The position numbers and the translations under genes are program-made. The notes below the pieces were generated by a model. That model was not told the DNA's origin. It saw nothing but the letters and a program-made list of their open reading frames with translations, and did no database searches. This document shows, piece after piece, positions 9,587-18,845 of a DNA stretch of 64,000 nucleotides; the stretch's first letter is position 1; each line of letters starts with the position of its first letter. The DNA is taken from contig NZ_FNSK01000001.1 in assembly GCF_900105075.1 (NCBI RefSeq), forward strand, positions 3,259,001-3,323,000, given 5' to 3'. This stretch comes from Rhodobacter sp. 24-YEA-8 (GTDB taxonomy: Bacteria > Pseudomonadota > Alphaproteobacteria > Rhodobacterales > Rhodobacteraceae).

Positions 9587-9694
9587 ATGCGACATATCCT
9601 GTCTGCAATGGCTGCGGCCCTGGTTCCGGGGCCGGTCCTGGCCTGTCAGATTACCCATGTTCCGACGCCGGAAAGCGCGGCTGCGGCGGAGTGA
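9587..9694 (+). CDS. possible small exported peptide, 35 codons
   Basis: ATG to TGA, 35 residues: a basic start (MRH), a hydrophobic Ala-rich core, then a VLAC sequence at residues 17-20 that resembles a lipobox, and a 15-residue polar tail. A purine run (gaggggg) lies just upstream of the start. It sits between ccoS and a terminator. It may be a small lipoprotein or just chance; no family recognised. Confidence 0.25.
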   Translation: MRHILSAMAAALVPGPVLACQITHVPTPESAAAAE

Positions 9695-9711
9695 CGGGGC
9701 AGGGGGAACGA

Positions 9712-9744
9712 AAAAGGCTCCGGGATCTGATCCCGGAGCCTTTT
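9712..9744. terminator. bidirectional terminator
   Basis: Near-perfect 16-bp inverted repeat: AAAAGGCTCCGGGATC pairs with GATCCCGGAGCCTTTT around a single-base loop. A-tract on the left and T-tract on the right let it end both ccoGHIS (+) and the D,D-carboxypeptidase gene (-), which converge here. Confidence 0.88.
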
Positions 9745-9775
9745 GCATTCAGTCAAACCTGTCAGCCGGAGACGC

Positions 9776-11827
9776 TCAGGCCGGCCCCATCGTCTCGCAG
9801 GCGGTGCCGCGTGCGCGCAGCCGGCGGCAGGCAAGGTCAGCCTGGTCTTCGGTGAGGCCCAGGAAGGAGGCACGGTATTTTCCACCCTTCTGCGTGACCT
9901 TGCGCAGCCCCTGGTCGAGCGTGGCGCTTTCGGTCAAGCCGGTGCGCAAAAGCGCGCGTTCGGCCTCGTAATGCGAATTATAGGCGCCGACCGCGACACC
10001 AAAACCGCGCCCGCCCGAGGTCGATTTCGACACGACGACCAGCTCTTCAGCCGGAGCTTCGGGCACGGGCTCTGCCGCCGCCATGCGGACGGGTTCAAAG
10101 ATCGGCGCGCGACGGGTCGGGGCCTCGGGATCGGTGACCATGGTTCGCGCATCCGCCGCCACGGTTTCCACGGCTGTCAGCGCGCCCTCATATCCCGACG
10201 GCGCAGGGAGTTCGGACACCACTTCGGGCGCGACATCGCTGACCCCGGCAAGCCGGATCTCTTCAGCAGCCGGTTCGGCGGCCGGTGCGACAAGCTCATA
10301 GACCGGAGCGGGTGCAGGGGCGACTTCAGCCAGCAGCGTTTCAGGTGCAGCATCGGGCACAACCGCAGCCCGCGTCACATGTTCAGGGCGGGGCATCGGC
10401 CGCAGCCCGGCCAGAGCCACATCCTGCGCGGCGGGGGCAACGGCCTCGGGCGCCGGGGTTTCTGCCGGGGCGCCACCCGCGGCCAGTGCCGCAGCCTGGG
10501 CCTCAAGGCTGCCCGGAGCGGGGGCTGGTGCCACCGCAGCCATTGCCACAGCCGGCGCCTCTTCGGCGACCGGTGTCGCAGCTGCCGCGACGGCCAGCGC
10601 CGCCTCGACCGCTTGCGGGTCAACCGTTTCGGATGCGCCCCCGGATGCGGCTGCAAGTTCGACGGCCTGCGCCTCAAGCGTGCCGGGCGGCGGCGGAACG
10701 GCGGTGGCTTCGGCCAAAGCCGATTCGACGCCTTCTGCAATGGCCGCCGAAAGCGCATCCGGCACCACGACCGGCGCCGCCTCGGCGATCAGTGCCTCGG
10801 GGGCACCTCCCCGGGTGGGCCGGGCTTTCGGGCGCGGCGAGCTGGTCATCGCGCCAGACACGCGCAGCGTCTTGGCGGCGCCACCGGGCACATTCGGCGT
10901 GTCGATGGCCGCCGGGCTGTTATCGGCAAGCAGGTCGGCGGCAACGGCATCGCCGCCCTGGATACCGGCGGCCGCCGGCCGCTTTTCACGCACGCCATTC
11001 TTCGCGAGGTTAAAGCCCTTGTTCATCAGTTCGACCATCTTGGCGTTGCGCTGTGCGGTCGATGTGCCGCCAAAGACAGTGGCAATGATGCGCTTGTCGC
11101 CACGCTTGGCCGATGCGGTCAGGTTGAACCCGGCGGGCACGGTATAGCCGGTCTTGATGCCATCCGCGCCTTCATAGCCATCGAGGAACCTGCTGTTGGT
11201 GTTCACCACCTTGGCGATGCCGGCATCAGCTGTGCGGCGCGAGAAGATGTTGTAGAATTGCGGGAAGTCGTAAAACAGGTGCCGCCCGAGCAGGTTCATA
11301 TCGCGCGCGGTCGAAAGATGGCCCGTCGCGGTCAGCCCATTGGCGTTTTTGAAAGTGGTGTTCTTCATCCCGAGCGCGCGGGCGGTGCGGGTCATGCGGC
11401 TTGCGAAAGCCGCCTCATTGCCGCCGATATGATCGCCAAGCGCCGAAGCCGCATCATTGGCGGATTTGATCGCGGCGGCGCGGATCAGGTAGCGTACTTT
11501 GATCTGCTGCCCGGCCTTGAGCCCCAGCCGTGAGGGCGGCTGCGCGGCGGCATGTTTCGTCACGGTGACCACGGTATCAAGCGACAGGCGCCCGGCCTGG
11601 ATCTCCTGGAAGGTGATGTAGAGCGTCATCATCTTGGTCAGCGAGGCGGGATGCAGCCGTGTATCCGCATTCTGCGACCAGAGCTCCTCGCCGGTGCGCG
11701 CATCCATGATGATCGCAGCAAAGGGTGCAGCATGGGCCGGAGTCGGCGCCAGCGCAGGAAGAATCAGCGCAAAAAGCGCAATGAATAGCGTGATGCTGCG
11801 GATAAACCGCCCGATAAGCGATGCCAC
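9776..11827 (-). CDS. D-alanyl-D-alanine carboxypeptidase with C-terminal SPOR domain
   Basis: Low-molecular-weight penicillin-binding protein (S11 family) that trims the terminal D-Ala of peptidoglycan stem peptides in the periplasm. 683 residues. Signal peptide at 1-33 (ending AHA). The three active-site motifs are present: SLTK (62-65), SAN (122-124) and KTG in DGIKTGYT. A linker of roughly 300 residues rich in Ala, Pro, Glu and Val follows, with an internal repeat (LEAQAVELAAASGG and LEAQAAALAAGG). The last 75 residues are a SPOR domain (GVAVGAYNSHYEAERAL...), which in this family binds denuded septal glycan, so a division-site role is likely. Long Ala/Pro linkers of this kind are common in Rhodobacterales. 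Confidence 0.92.
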   Translation of the reverse strand: MASLIGRFIRSITLFIALFALILPALAPTPAHAAPFAAIIMDARTGEELWSQNADTRLHPASLTKMMTLYITFQEIQAGRLSLDTVVTVTKHAAAQPPSRLGLKAGQQIKVRYLIRAAAIKSANDAASALGDHIGGNEAAFASRMTRTARALGMKNTTFKNANGLTATGHLSTARDMNLLGRHLFYDFPQFYNIFSRRTADAGIAKVVNTNSRFLDGYEGADGIKTGYTVPAGFNLTASAKRGDKRIIATVFGGTSTAQRNAKMVELMNKGFNLAKNGVREKRPAAAGIQGGDAVAADLLADNSPAAIDTPNVPGGAAKTLRVSGAMTSSPRPKARPTRGGAPEALIAEAAPVVVPDALSAAIAEGVESALAEATAVPPPPGTLEAQAVELAAASGGASETVDPQAVEAALAVAAAATPVAEEAPAVAMAAVAPAPAPGSLEAQAAALAAGGAPAETPAPEAVAPAAQDVALAGLRPMPRPEHVTRAAVVPDAAPETLLAEVAPAPAPVYELVAPAAEPAAEEIRLAGVSDVAPEVVSELPAPSGYEGALTAVETVAADARTMVTDPEAPTRRAPIFEPVRMAAAEPVPEAPAEELVVVSKSTSGGRGFGVAVGAYNSHYEAERALLRTGLTESATLDQGLRKVTQKGGKYRASFLGLTEDQADLACRRLRARGTACETMGPA

Positions 11828-12010
11828 GTCGCCGATCCTTTGCCTGTTTCGGACCCCGGTTTTTATGGGATCTCACTTCTGCCTGACAGACAGGCTAGCA
11901 CAGGTCACCCTGGTGGAAAACCCGGAAATTTCAAGGGGTTTTCGTGGAAATTTCACCTGATGCAGCTATGTTTCACCCGCCATATCCAGGGTGAATGGCC
12001 GCAAACATCG

Positions 12011-12718
12011 CTATTTCCTGGGGGCCTGGCAGAGGTCTTGCAGCAATCCGGGCAGGAAAGACAGGTCCGCAAGGTGACGGTAGCGGGGGTTTTCCACCGG
12101 TTCATCGGCGGATTCCAGCTCCCAGGCGGGTCCGTTGGGCACATGCACACCCCAGGCGCCCGCCTCCAGCGGTGCCACCACATCCGAACGCATCGAATTG
12201 CCTGTCATCAGCGCGCGCGATGCCCCCTCGCCATGGCGTGCAAAGATCTTCTGGTACATGTCGGGCGTCTTTTCCGAAACGATCTCGACCGCGTCGAAAT
12301 GATCACCAAGCCCGGACTGCGCCAGTTTGCGCTCCTGATGCAAAAGATCGCCCTTGGTGATCAGGATCAGCCGATACTGCCCTGCCAGCGCCTCGACCGT
12401 TTCACGGGCATGGGGGATCAGTTCGACCGGATGATCCAGCATCGCACGCCCGGCGCCCAGCAGTTCCGCGATCACCGAGGCCGGCACACGCCCCTCGGTC
12501 ACCTCGATCGCGGTTTCGATCATCGACAGGGTAAAGCCCTTCACCCCATAGCCATAGGCGCCGATATTGCGCTTCTCCGCCGCGAGCAGCCGCTCATGCA
12601 GCTGATGCGGGTCGCTGTAGTCGTGCAGGAGATCGGTGAAATATTCCTGGGTGAGGCGGAAAAACGCCTCATTCTGCCACAGCGTATCATCCGCATCAAA
12701 GCCGATGGAGGTGATCAT
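12011..12718 (-). CDS. HAD-family hydrolase
   Basis: 235 residues of the haloacid dehalogenase superfamily. Motif I is at the N-terminus, DADDT (D8, D10), with the helical cap following; motif II Thr is in LILITKGD and the C-terminal motif region contains MTGNSMRSDVVAPLEAGAWG. The architecture resembles pyrimidine-nucleotidase-like (YjjG-type) HAD proteins, but substrate cannot be read from the sequence. It ends about 180 bp upstream of the carboxypeptidase start, on the same strand, and is divergent from clpS. Confidence 0.82.
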   Translation of the reverse strand: MITSIGFDADDTLWQNEAFFRLTQEYFTDLLHDYSDPHQLHERLLAAEKRNIGAYGYGVKGFTLSMIETAIEVTEGRVPASVIAELLGAGRAMLDHPVELIPHARETVEALAGQYRLILITKGDLLHQERKLAQSGLGDHFDAVEIVSEKTPDMYQKIFARHGEGASRALMTGNSMRSDVVAPLEAGAWGVHVPNGPAWELESADEPVENPRYRHLADLSFLPGLLQDLCQAPRK

Positions 12719-12835
12719 CTGGCGGTTCCCCGGTGTTGTTGTGACACGGGCGTTGATGCATCAATGCGATCTTAACACTCTCGTGGCTCTTTTCGTGGTG
12801 AGAAAAGCGATTATATTCCTGTCAGATTCAAGACA

Positions 12836-13237
12836 ATGCGAATCCTTTCAGCAGCCGGAGAACCCGATTTGGCCTATAACCCGTTTACCCTGTCTGACCG
12901 CGAAAATGGTCCGGGCGCCGGTGGGTCGGGTGGCGCGCCGGGCGAGGAGACATCGCTTCTCGCCAAGCCCAAGCCGAAGACACAGCGTCCGCCGCTTTAT
13001 AAGGTCCTGCTGCTGAACGATGACTACACACCGATGGAATTTGTGGTCCATATTCTGGAACGCTTCTTCGGGATGAATCATGCCCAGGCCTTTGATATCA
13101 TGCTGATGGTTCATAAAAAGGGTCTTGCCGTGGTCGGCGTGTTCTCGTTCGAGGTGGCCGAGACCAAGGTCGCCCAGGTGATGGATTTCGCCCGTCGTCA
13201 CCAGCATCCGCTTCAATGCACGATGGAAAAAGAGTAA
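12836..13237 (+). CDS. clpS: ATP-dependent Clp protease adaptor ClpS
   Basis: ClpS delivers N-degron substrates to ClpAP. The conserved core is complete: [20 protein letters not shown], then ILERFFGM and a His-containing [15 protein letters not shown], where the Asn-Asp-Asp and His make up the N-end binding pocket. The start is uncertain: ATG 12836 gives 133 residues with no clear ribosome site, whereas TTG 12869 is preceded by GGAG at 8 bp and would give 122 residues. The N-terminal 30-40 residues are disordered and Gly-rich, as is usual. clpA is not in the window. Confidence 0.93.
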   Translation: MRILSAAGEPDLAYNPFTLSDRENGPGAGGSGGAPGEETSLLAKPKPKTQRPPLYKVLLLNDDYTPMEFVVHILERFFGMNHAQAFDIMLMVHKKGLAVVGVFSFEVAETKVAQVMDFARRHQHPLQCTMEKE

Positions 13238-13273
13238 GGCGGGCAAAACTGGCCCTCGCGTTACAGGCGGAAC

Positions 13274-14260
13274 ATGCGTGCATCCCGGATAGAGCTGGCC
13301 CTGGAACAGGGCCTTTTTGTGCTTCCTTCAGAAGGCAGGATTGCCGTTTATCGTCCGCAGGAAGGCGATGACTTCTCTGCCCTTCCGAAAGATCGTACCA
13401 CCGTGCTGACGGGCTTTCGTCCCGACCGCGACCATTTCGCGGCGCGCGGTTACGCGGTCGAAGGCGAGGGGCCCTGGGCGGCTGCGCTTGTCTGTGTGCC
13501 GCGCGCGCGCGAATATGCACGTGCACTTCTGGCGGAGGCGGCAGCAGCGGTCAGCCCGGGCGGGCAGGTGCTGGTAGACGGGCAAAAGACCGATGGTATC
13601 GAGACCGCGCTGAAGGATCTGAAGCCGCTCGTCGCGCTGTCGGGCCCGATTTCCAAAGCGCATGGTCGTATAGCGGCCTTCCCCGCCGGGCCGGAACTGG
13701 CAGCATGGGCCGCCCGCCCGCGCGAGATCGGGGGCGGTTTCATCACCCGGCCGGGAGTTTTCTCCGCTGATGGGCCGGATCCTGGATCGGTGCTGCTGGC
13801 ACAGTCGCTGCCCGAAAAGCTCGGCTCGAAAGTGGTCGATCTGGGTGCGGGCTGGGGCTATCTGTCGCAAACGATCCTTGCGCGGGCCAGCGTCAAAAGG
13901 CTCGATCTGGTCGAGGCCGAAGCGGTTTCGCTGGACTGTGCGCGCGAGAATATCCAGGACGCGCGCGCCCGGTTCCATTGGGCAGATGCGCTGAATTTCC
14001 GCCCGGAAAGCCTTGTCGAGACCGTGGTGATGAACCCGCCCTTCCATATCGGCCGCAGCTCTGACCCAAGGCTGGGGCTGGCCTTCATCCAGGCGGCGCG
14101 GAAGATGCTGGCGCCGGATGGGGCGCTCTGGATGGTCGCCAACCGCCATCTGCCCTATGATGAGGCGCTGACCACCCATTTCCTGGAATATGAGACGGTC
14201 GCGCAGACCAATGCGTTCCGCGTGACCCGCGCCATCAAGCCGCGCCGCCCGACCCGCTAA
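13274..14260 (+). CDS. RsmC/RlmG-like class I methyltransferase
   Basis: 328 residues with the two-part layout of RsmC/RlmG rRNA guanine-N2 methyltransferases: a degenerate N-terminal half and a C-terminal Rossmann domain with motif I VVDLGAGWGYLS and the catalytic-type NPPFH starting at N254. RsmC makes m2G1207 in 16S rRNA; whether this protein acts on 16S or 23S is not clear. It starts 36 bp after clpS and an SDR gene follows after 26 bp, so the three may be co-transcribed. Confidence 0.8.
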   Translation: MRASRIELALEQGLFVLPSEGRIAVYRPQEGDDFSALPKDRTTVLTGFRPDRDHFAARGYAVEGEGPWAAALVCVPRAREYARALLAEAAAAVSPGGQVLVDGQKTDGIETALKDLKPLVALSGPISKAHGRIAAFPAGPELAAWAARPREIGGGFITRPGVFSADGPDPGSVLLAQSLPEKLGSKVVDLGAGWGYLSQTILARASVKRLDLVEAEAVSLDCARENIQDARARFHWADALNFRPESLVETVVMNPPFHIGRSSDPRLGLAFIQAARKMLAPDGALWMVANRHLPYDEALTTHFLEYETVAQTNAFRVTRAIKPRRPTR

Positions 14261-14286
14261 GCGCCGCCAGAACCCCGAGGCCCAGC

Positions 14287-15099
14287 ATGTCCTTTTCGCT
14301 TTCCGGCAAGACCGCCATTGTTACCGGCGCCGCCAGCGGCCTCGGTCTCGCCATCGCGCGCCATCTGATCCACAAGGGCGTGCGGGTCATGCTGGCCGAT
14401 GCGGATGAGGTGCGGCTGATCGCCGAGATGGGCGAGGCAGCCCAGGACGAGAGCTCGGTGCGGCTGTTCCCCGGCGATCTGACGAAAAAACTGACGCTGG
14501 TGAACCTGGTCTCGGCCACAATCGAGGCTTTTGAGCGGATCGACATTCTGGTCAATGCCGCGCGCCGCTGCCAGATCTCAGACGTGCTGAACCCTGAGGC
14601 GGATTATGTCGAGACGCTCTGGCAGCAGAATGTGGTTGCGACGCTGCGGCTCAGCCAGCTGGTGGCGAAACGGATGATCCAGGCCGCGGCCGGCAGCGAG
14701 CCGGATGAATATGGCGCTGTCGGTTCGATCATCAATTTCTCATCGGTGGCGGCGGTCCGGGTCCAGCCCGAATTGCTGGGCTATTCCATGGCCTCGGCGG
14801 CGGTGGAGCAGATGACGCGGACGCTCGCCGTGGCGCTGGCGCCGAAAGGGATACGGGTCAATGCGGTCTCGATCGGCTCGGTGATGAGCGCAAGCCTGCA
14901 ACTGGCACTGAAAGAAGTGCCCGCGCTGCGGGAACGGATCGAGAGCGGCACGCCCCTTGGCCGGATCGCGGCACCCGACGAACTGGTCGAGACGATCCAG
15001 TATCTCGCCTCGGATGCGTCACGCTTTGTCACTGGTCAGGTGCTGGTGGTGGATGGCGGGCGCGGGCTGCTGGATGCAGTGGCCGCGCCTGCGTTTTAA
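14287..15099 (+). CDS. SDR-family protein lacking the catalytic lysine
   Basis: 270-residue classical short-chain dehydrogenase fold. The nucleotide-binding TGAASGLG is intact near residues 12-20, and the C-terminal GQVLVVDGGRG is typical. The active site is not: where the family has YxxxK this protein reads YSMAS (Y166, Ser at 170), and NNAG is NAAR. The serine (NFSS) is present. Loss of the lysine usually abolishes oxidoreductase activity, so a binding or regulatory role is possible. It lies just after the RsmC-like gene. Confidence 0.8.
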   Translation: MSFSLSGKTAIVTGAASGLGLAIARHLIHKGVRVMLADADEVRLIAEMGEAAQDESSVRLFPGDLTKKLTLVNLVSATIEAFERIDILVNAARRCQISDVLNPEADYVETLWQQNVVATLRLSQLVAKRMIQAAAGSEPDEYGAVGSIINFSSVAAVRVQPELLGYSMASAAVEQMTRTLAVALAPKGIRVNAVSIGSVMSASLQLALKEVPALRERIESGTPLGRIAAPDELVETIQYLASDASRFVTGQVLVVDGGRGLLDAVAAPAF

Positions 15100-15124
15100 C
15101 GCCTGCGTCCCGGGGCGCCGGGCT

Positions 15125-15781
15125 TCAGCCCTGTTCGGCCACGAGCCAGGGCAGTTCCGAAAAATCCGAAAACCGCGCTGTCTGCGGCATCTCTTCGGCC
15201 GGCGATTTGCGGTAGCCTTCGGTGAAGAGGAGGAAAGGCAGACCGGCTGCGACCGCGGTATCGGCATCGACTTCGCTGTCGCCGACATAGAGTGCCGTCC
15301 CGCCGCCCAGTTCGCTGATGCACAGATGCAGCGGCGCGGGATCCGGCTTCAGCGCGACACGGCCCCCGCCGACGATGGCGGCGAAATAGCCGGTCAGCCC
15401 CATCTGGTCGAGGACGATCCGTGCTGCTGTCTCGGGCTTGTTGGTGCAGATGCCAAGCGGGTGGCCAGCGGCCTGCAATGCGTCAAGCGCCGCGATCACT
15501 CCGGGATAGATCCGCGTGCGCGCGGTGGGATCGGCCTCATATGCGGCCTCCATCGCGGTAACCAGCCGGGGATGTTGCGCCATGTCAAGGCCCCGGGTCT
15601 CCATCGCGCGCCGCACCAGATTGGCGATGCCTTTGCCGATGAAAGAGGTGACCGTAGGGAGGTCGAAAGGCGCCAGGCCCTCGGCCTCGAAAACCTGGTT
15701 CAGCGCGGCCCGGAGATCGGGTACGGAATCGATCAGCGTGCCGTCGAGGTCGAAGATTACCGGGGTTGCAGAGGCGGTCAT
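15125..15781 (-). CDS. gph: phosphoglycolate phosphatase
   Basis: 218-residue HAD phosphatase: motif [11 protein letters not shown] at residues 9-18, the Gph-typical [13 protein letters not shown] cap sequence, motif II GICTNKP, and motif III/IV with LKPDPAPLH and [15 protein letters not shown]. It removes phosphate from 2-phosphoglycolate. The gene overlaps the rpe stop by 4 bp (ATGA), an arrangement seen where both serve pentose/Calvin-type carbon metabolism. Confidence 0.9.
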   Translation of the reverse strand: MTASATPVIFDLDGTLIDSVPDLRAALNQVFEAEGLAPFDLPTVTSFIGKGIANLVRRAMETRGLDMAQHPRLVTAMEAAYEADPTARTRIYPGVIAALDALQAAGHPLGICTNKPETAARIVLDQMGLTGYFAAIVGGGRVALKPDPAPLHLCISELGGGTALYVGDSEVDADTAVAAGLPFLLFTEGYRKSPAEEMPQTARFSDFSELPWLVAEQG

Positions 15782-16470
15782 TGGCGGGCCGCCTCGGCCA
15801 CGGCGCGCAAAGCGCGGATGTTCTCGCCATAAGGTGCGGGGTTTTTCACCGACCCGCCAGAGAAGACCGCCGAACCTGCCACCAGCACATCGGCACCGGC
15901 AGCAACGACCAGCGGCGCGGTTTCGGTGGTGACGCCGCCATCGATCTCGATATGGATCGGGCGGTCACCGATTATGGCGCGCAGGCGGCGGATCTTGTCG
16001 ATCTGCGAAAGGATCAGCTTTTGCCCGCCAAAGCCCGGATTGACCGTCATCACATTGATCAGGTCGATCTGGTCGAGCAGATATTCCACCGATTCAATCC
16101 CGGTTGCGGGGTTGAGGCAGATCCCTGCCTTGACGCCGTATCCCCGGATCGCCTGAAGCGAGCGGTGCATATGCGGGCCCGCCTCAAGATGGACCGAGAT
16201 GAAATCGGCGCCGGCTTTGGCAAAGGATTCGAGATAGGCATCGACCGGCGCGATCATCAGATGGACATCCATCACGCCCTTGATATGCGGACGGATCGCG
16301 GCGCAGGTCGCCGGGCCGAAAGTGATATTCGGAACGAAATGCCCGTCCATCACATCGACATGCACCCAATCGGCGCCCTGGGCCTCGATCGCTTCGCATT
16401 CAGCGCCGAAATTTGCGAAATCGGCTGAGAGGATCGAAGGGGCGATCTTGATCGCGCGCGAGAAGCTCAT
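15778..16470 (-). CDS. rpe: ribulose-phosphate 3-epimerase
   Basis: 230-residue TIM-barrel enzyme interconverting ribulose 5-phosphate and xylulose 5-phosphate. Visible family motifs: [14 protein letters not shown] at the N-terminus, [26 protein letters not shown] and the phosphate-binding [20 protein letters not shown]. Metal ligands His, Asp, His and Asp are in place. First gene of an rpe-gph pair on the minus strand. Confidence 0.95.
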   Translation of the reverse strand: MSFSRAIKIAPSILSADFANFGAECEAIEAQGADWVHVDVMDGHFVPNITFGPATCAAIRPHIKGVMDVHLMIAPVDAYLESFAKAGADFISVHLEAGPHMHRSLQAIRGYGVKAGICLNPATGIESVEYLLDQIDLINVMTVNPGFGGQKLILSQIDKIRRLRAIIGDRPIHIEIDGGVTTETAPLVVAAGADVLVAGSAVFSGGSVKNPAPYGENIRALRAVAEAARQ

Positions 16471-16562
16471 GTGCAGGGCCTTTCCGACTGGGATGCGCCT
16501 GAAATAGCCGTGATCGGGTCCTGGTGCCAGAGCGGAATGTGGTCAATATCCGCCGCGCGGAG

Positions 16563-17138
16563 TCAGCCGCGTCGCAGCCAGACGTAAAAGGCGCCGGTGC
16601 CACCATGTTTCAGATGCGCCTCGGTCACCTCCTGCACCACTGCCGACAAAGGCGGCAGGCGCAGCCAGTGCGGCACCTGATGGCGCAGCGCGCCGATGGG
16701 GCGCGGCACCGGCTCATAGACCTGTTTGCCCTTGCCGGTGATCACCAGCACCAGCCGCTTGCCCGCAGCCTGCGCGCCAAGGAGAAAGGCGATCAGTTCG
16801 GGATGCGCCACGGCGAGCGTCATGCCATGAAGGTCGATCCGTGCCTCGGGCGCGATCTTGCCGCGGATCATCTTCTTGTGAAGCCCCGCATCCATCTGCA
16901 AAGGCGGCGGCGCGGCGGGCTTTTGCACGGGTACCGCCTTTTCCCCCAGCCGGAAGCGCGGCAGCACCGGCTCACGCGGCGGGAGGGGAAGGGGAAGCGT
17001 CTCTTTCGGGACGATGGCCTCCGGCACCAGATCCTCGGGGAGCGCACTGTTCTCAATGCCATGCATCGGGCGCAGGGTCCGCGCCACGGCCTGCCAGAGG
17101 TCACGCTCCTCGGGGCGGAGCACCCGTCGCCGTGCCAT
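16563..17138 (-). CDS. Smr/MutS2-domain protein
   Basis: 191 residues; a basic, Pro-rich N-terminal part is followed by a C-terminal Smr domain with the signature IDLHGMTLAVAHPELIAFL and, later, RLVLVITGKGKQ. Smr domains are nicking endonucleases or RNA/DNA-binding modules related to the MutS2 C-terminus. This stand-alone form is common in alphaproteobacteria directly after mltA, as here (gap of 3 bp). Substrate unknown. Confidence 0.87.
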   Translation of the reverse strand: MARRRVLRPEERDLWQAVARTLRPMHGIENSALPEDLVPEAIVPKETLPLPLPPREPVLPRFRLGEKAVPVQKPAAPPPLQMDAGLHKKMIRGKIAPEARIDLHGMTLAVAHPELIAFLLGAQAAGKRLVLVITGKGKQVYEPVPRPIGALRHQVPHWLRLPPLSAVVQEVTEAHLKHGGTGAFYVWLRRG

Positions 17139-17141
17139 GGC

Positions 17142-18176
17142 TCAGTTCCCCCCGGTCAGCGCCCAGGCGCGGTCGATGGGCAAAAGCTGCACCATCCGCC
17201 CGCCATCGCGCACGATCCCGGCGGCATCGCCTGCGCGGTCGCCATAGCCGTAGAAAATATCCGCCCGCTGCGCGCCCTTGATCGCGCCGCCGGTATCCTG
17301 CGCCACCATCAGCCGGCTGAGGGCGGCCTGGCCCTCTTTCTCGATCCAGACCGGGGCGCCCAGCGGCACGAAAGCCGGATCCACCGCCAGCGAGCGCATC
17401 GGCGTGATCGACTTGCCCATCGCACCGATCGGGCCCTTTTCCGGGGTCAGATTGCTGATCTTGCGGAAGAAAATATACGAGGGGTTGTGGTTCAGCAATT
17501 CGGCCCCGATGGCCGGATTGCGGCGCACAAAGGCCTGGATGGTCTGGGCCGAGACCTGATGCGCCGCGAACATACCCCGCCGCACCATTTCTTGCCCGAC
17601 GGAGCGATAGGCATGGCCGTTGCGGCCCGCATAGCCCAGTCGGATCGTCGAGCCATCGGTCATCTTCACCCGGCCCGAGCCCTGGATATGCAGAAAGAAC
17701 ACCTCAACCGGATCATCGATCCAGGCGATCTCCAGCCCGCGCCCGCGCAGAGCCCCGGCTTCAATCTCGGAACGGCTGTAATAGACCATACCGTCCTGCA
17801 GATCCGGCGGGCGGCGGTAAAGCGGCCAGGCATAGATGGGCGTGCGGACCGGCGAGCCGTTCAGCTCTGGCTCGTAATAGCCGGTGAACAGCGCCGGTGG
17901 CTTGCCGATGATCACCGGGCGGAACAGGAGTTCAAAAAACGCCCGCGCCGAGGCATCGTCTTTCGGCACATCGCCTGCCAGCTTGCAGACCGGCCGCCAG
18001 TAAGGTGCATCAAGCTGGTTGCAGGTGACAAGAAACGCCTCGAGCGCCTCAAGCTGCCCGCCCTCGCGCCAGCCGGACAGGGATTCGAACTCCACCATCT
18101 CGGCGCGCGCGTCATCCGCGCCCGTCACCGCAGCCAGTCCGACCAGTAATGCGATGACCAGAGGGCGCAGCAGCAT
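17142..18176 (-). CDS. mltA: membrane-bound lytic murein transglycosylase A
   Basis: 344-residue MltA-family enzyme that cleaves peptidoglycan with 1,6-anhydromuramoyl formation. A hydrophobic signal sequence (residues 1-25, ending DARA) has no lipobox cysteine, so unlike E. coli MltA it is probably not a lipoprotein. Domains: N-terminal MltA domain with FTGYYEPELNGS and FFLHIQGSGRV, then the C-terminal 3D domain with AQDTGGAIKGAQRADIFYG, which holds the catalytic Asp. Sits between the Tim44-like and Smr genes. Confidence 0.93.
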   Translation of the reverse strand: MLLRPLVIALLVGLAAVTGADDARAEMVEFESLSGWREGGQLEALEAFLVTCNQLDAPYWRPVCKLAGDVPKDDASARAFFELLFRPVIIGKPPALFTGYYEPELNGSPVRTPIYAWPLYRRPPDLQDGMVYYSRSEIEAGALRGRGLEIAWIDDPVEVFFLHIQGSGRVKMTDGSTIRLGYAGRNGHAYRSVGQEMVRRGMFAAHQVSAQTIQAFVRRNPAIGAELLNHNPSYIFFRKISNLTPEKGPIGAMGKSITPMRSLAVDPAFVPLGAPVWIEKEGQAALSRLMVAQDTGGAIKGAQRADIFYGYGDRAGDAAGIVRDGGRMVQLLPIDRAWALTGGN

Positions 18177-18185
18177 GGCATCAGA

Positions 18186-18845
18186 TCAGTCGCCGGTGGC
18201 GACCAGCTGCCAGTTCGGATCGTCCGACCCCATTTTGCGGGCAAAGACCCATACATCGCGCTGACGTTTGACGGCCTTGGCGTCGCCTTCGATGACCGTG
18301 CCGTCTTTGTCGCGCACCACCGAAGTCAGCTCGCCGACAAAGCGCACGGTCAGTTCGGCAAAGCCGGAAACGCGGTCGAAGGTCGCCTCTTGCAGCGCCA
18401 TTTCCTTCAGCCCGACGAAATTCGCCTCGACCGTCAGTCCACGCGCCTCGCGGGCCTGGATCACTTCGGTAAAGCTGGCCTCGACCTCGTCACCGAGGAA
18501 ATCGCGGATCGGGTCGAGATCGCCACGCTCAAAGGCCATAAGGATCATCTCATAGGCCTGACGCGCGCCCGAGAGGAACGGCGTCAGCGCGAAGGAGGGT
18601 TCGGCCTTTTTCATGCCCGCAAGGGCCTTTGCGGCATCCGAGCCCTCGGCCACATGATCGGTGATGTCACGGTCAGGTCCGCCCTCGATTACCTCGAAAT
18701 CGCGTTTCACCGGGGCCTGCGCATCTTCGAGCGGGAGCGGTGGCTTTTCGAAACCGTCGCGGGTTCCCAGCACCGAACGGAGCTTGAGAACCAGGAAAAT
18801 AGCGACCCCGGCAAGGACCAGGAGCTGGATAAGCATGGAATTCAT
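18186..18845 (-). CDS. Tim44-like domain protein
   Basis: 219 residues: an N-terminal membrane helix (about residues 5-21), a short charged linker, and a Tim44-like domain from about residue 75 (FLSGARQAYEMILMAFERGD...LSDEV-type core, ending AKVWVFARK-like VWVFARKMGSDDPNW). Alphaproteobacterial members of this family (TimA) are homologous to the mitochondrial import motor subunit Tim44; their bacterial role is not settled. Located beside mltA and divergent from fxsA, the usual order in this lineage. Confidence 0.85.
   Translation of the reverse strand: MNSMLIQLLVLAGVAIFLVLKLRSVLGTRDGFEKPPLPLEDAQAPVKRDFEVIEGGPDRDITDHVAEGSDAAKALAGMKKAEPSFALTPFLSGARQAYEMILMAFERGDLDPIRDFLGDEVEASFTEVIQAREARGLTVEANFVGLKEMALQEATFDRVSGFAELTVRFVGELTSVVRDKDGTVIEGDAKAVKRQRDVWVFARKMGSDDPNWQLVATGD

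Noticed and set aside
10300..10760. Repetitive Ala/Pro-coding DNA resembling a short tandem repeat locus
   Set aside because: It is the in-frame linker of the carboxypeptidase; the repeat is at protein level and degenerate.
9743..11533. 596-codon + frame opposite the carboxypeptidase
   Set aside because: Gly/Arg/Cys-rich shadow of the Ala/Pro-coding linker; no protein-like pattern.
16524..18149. 541-codon + frame opposite Smr and mltA
   Set aside because: Spans two clear minus-strand genes and has shadow composition.
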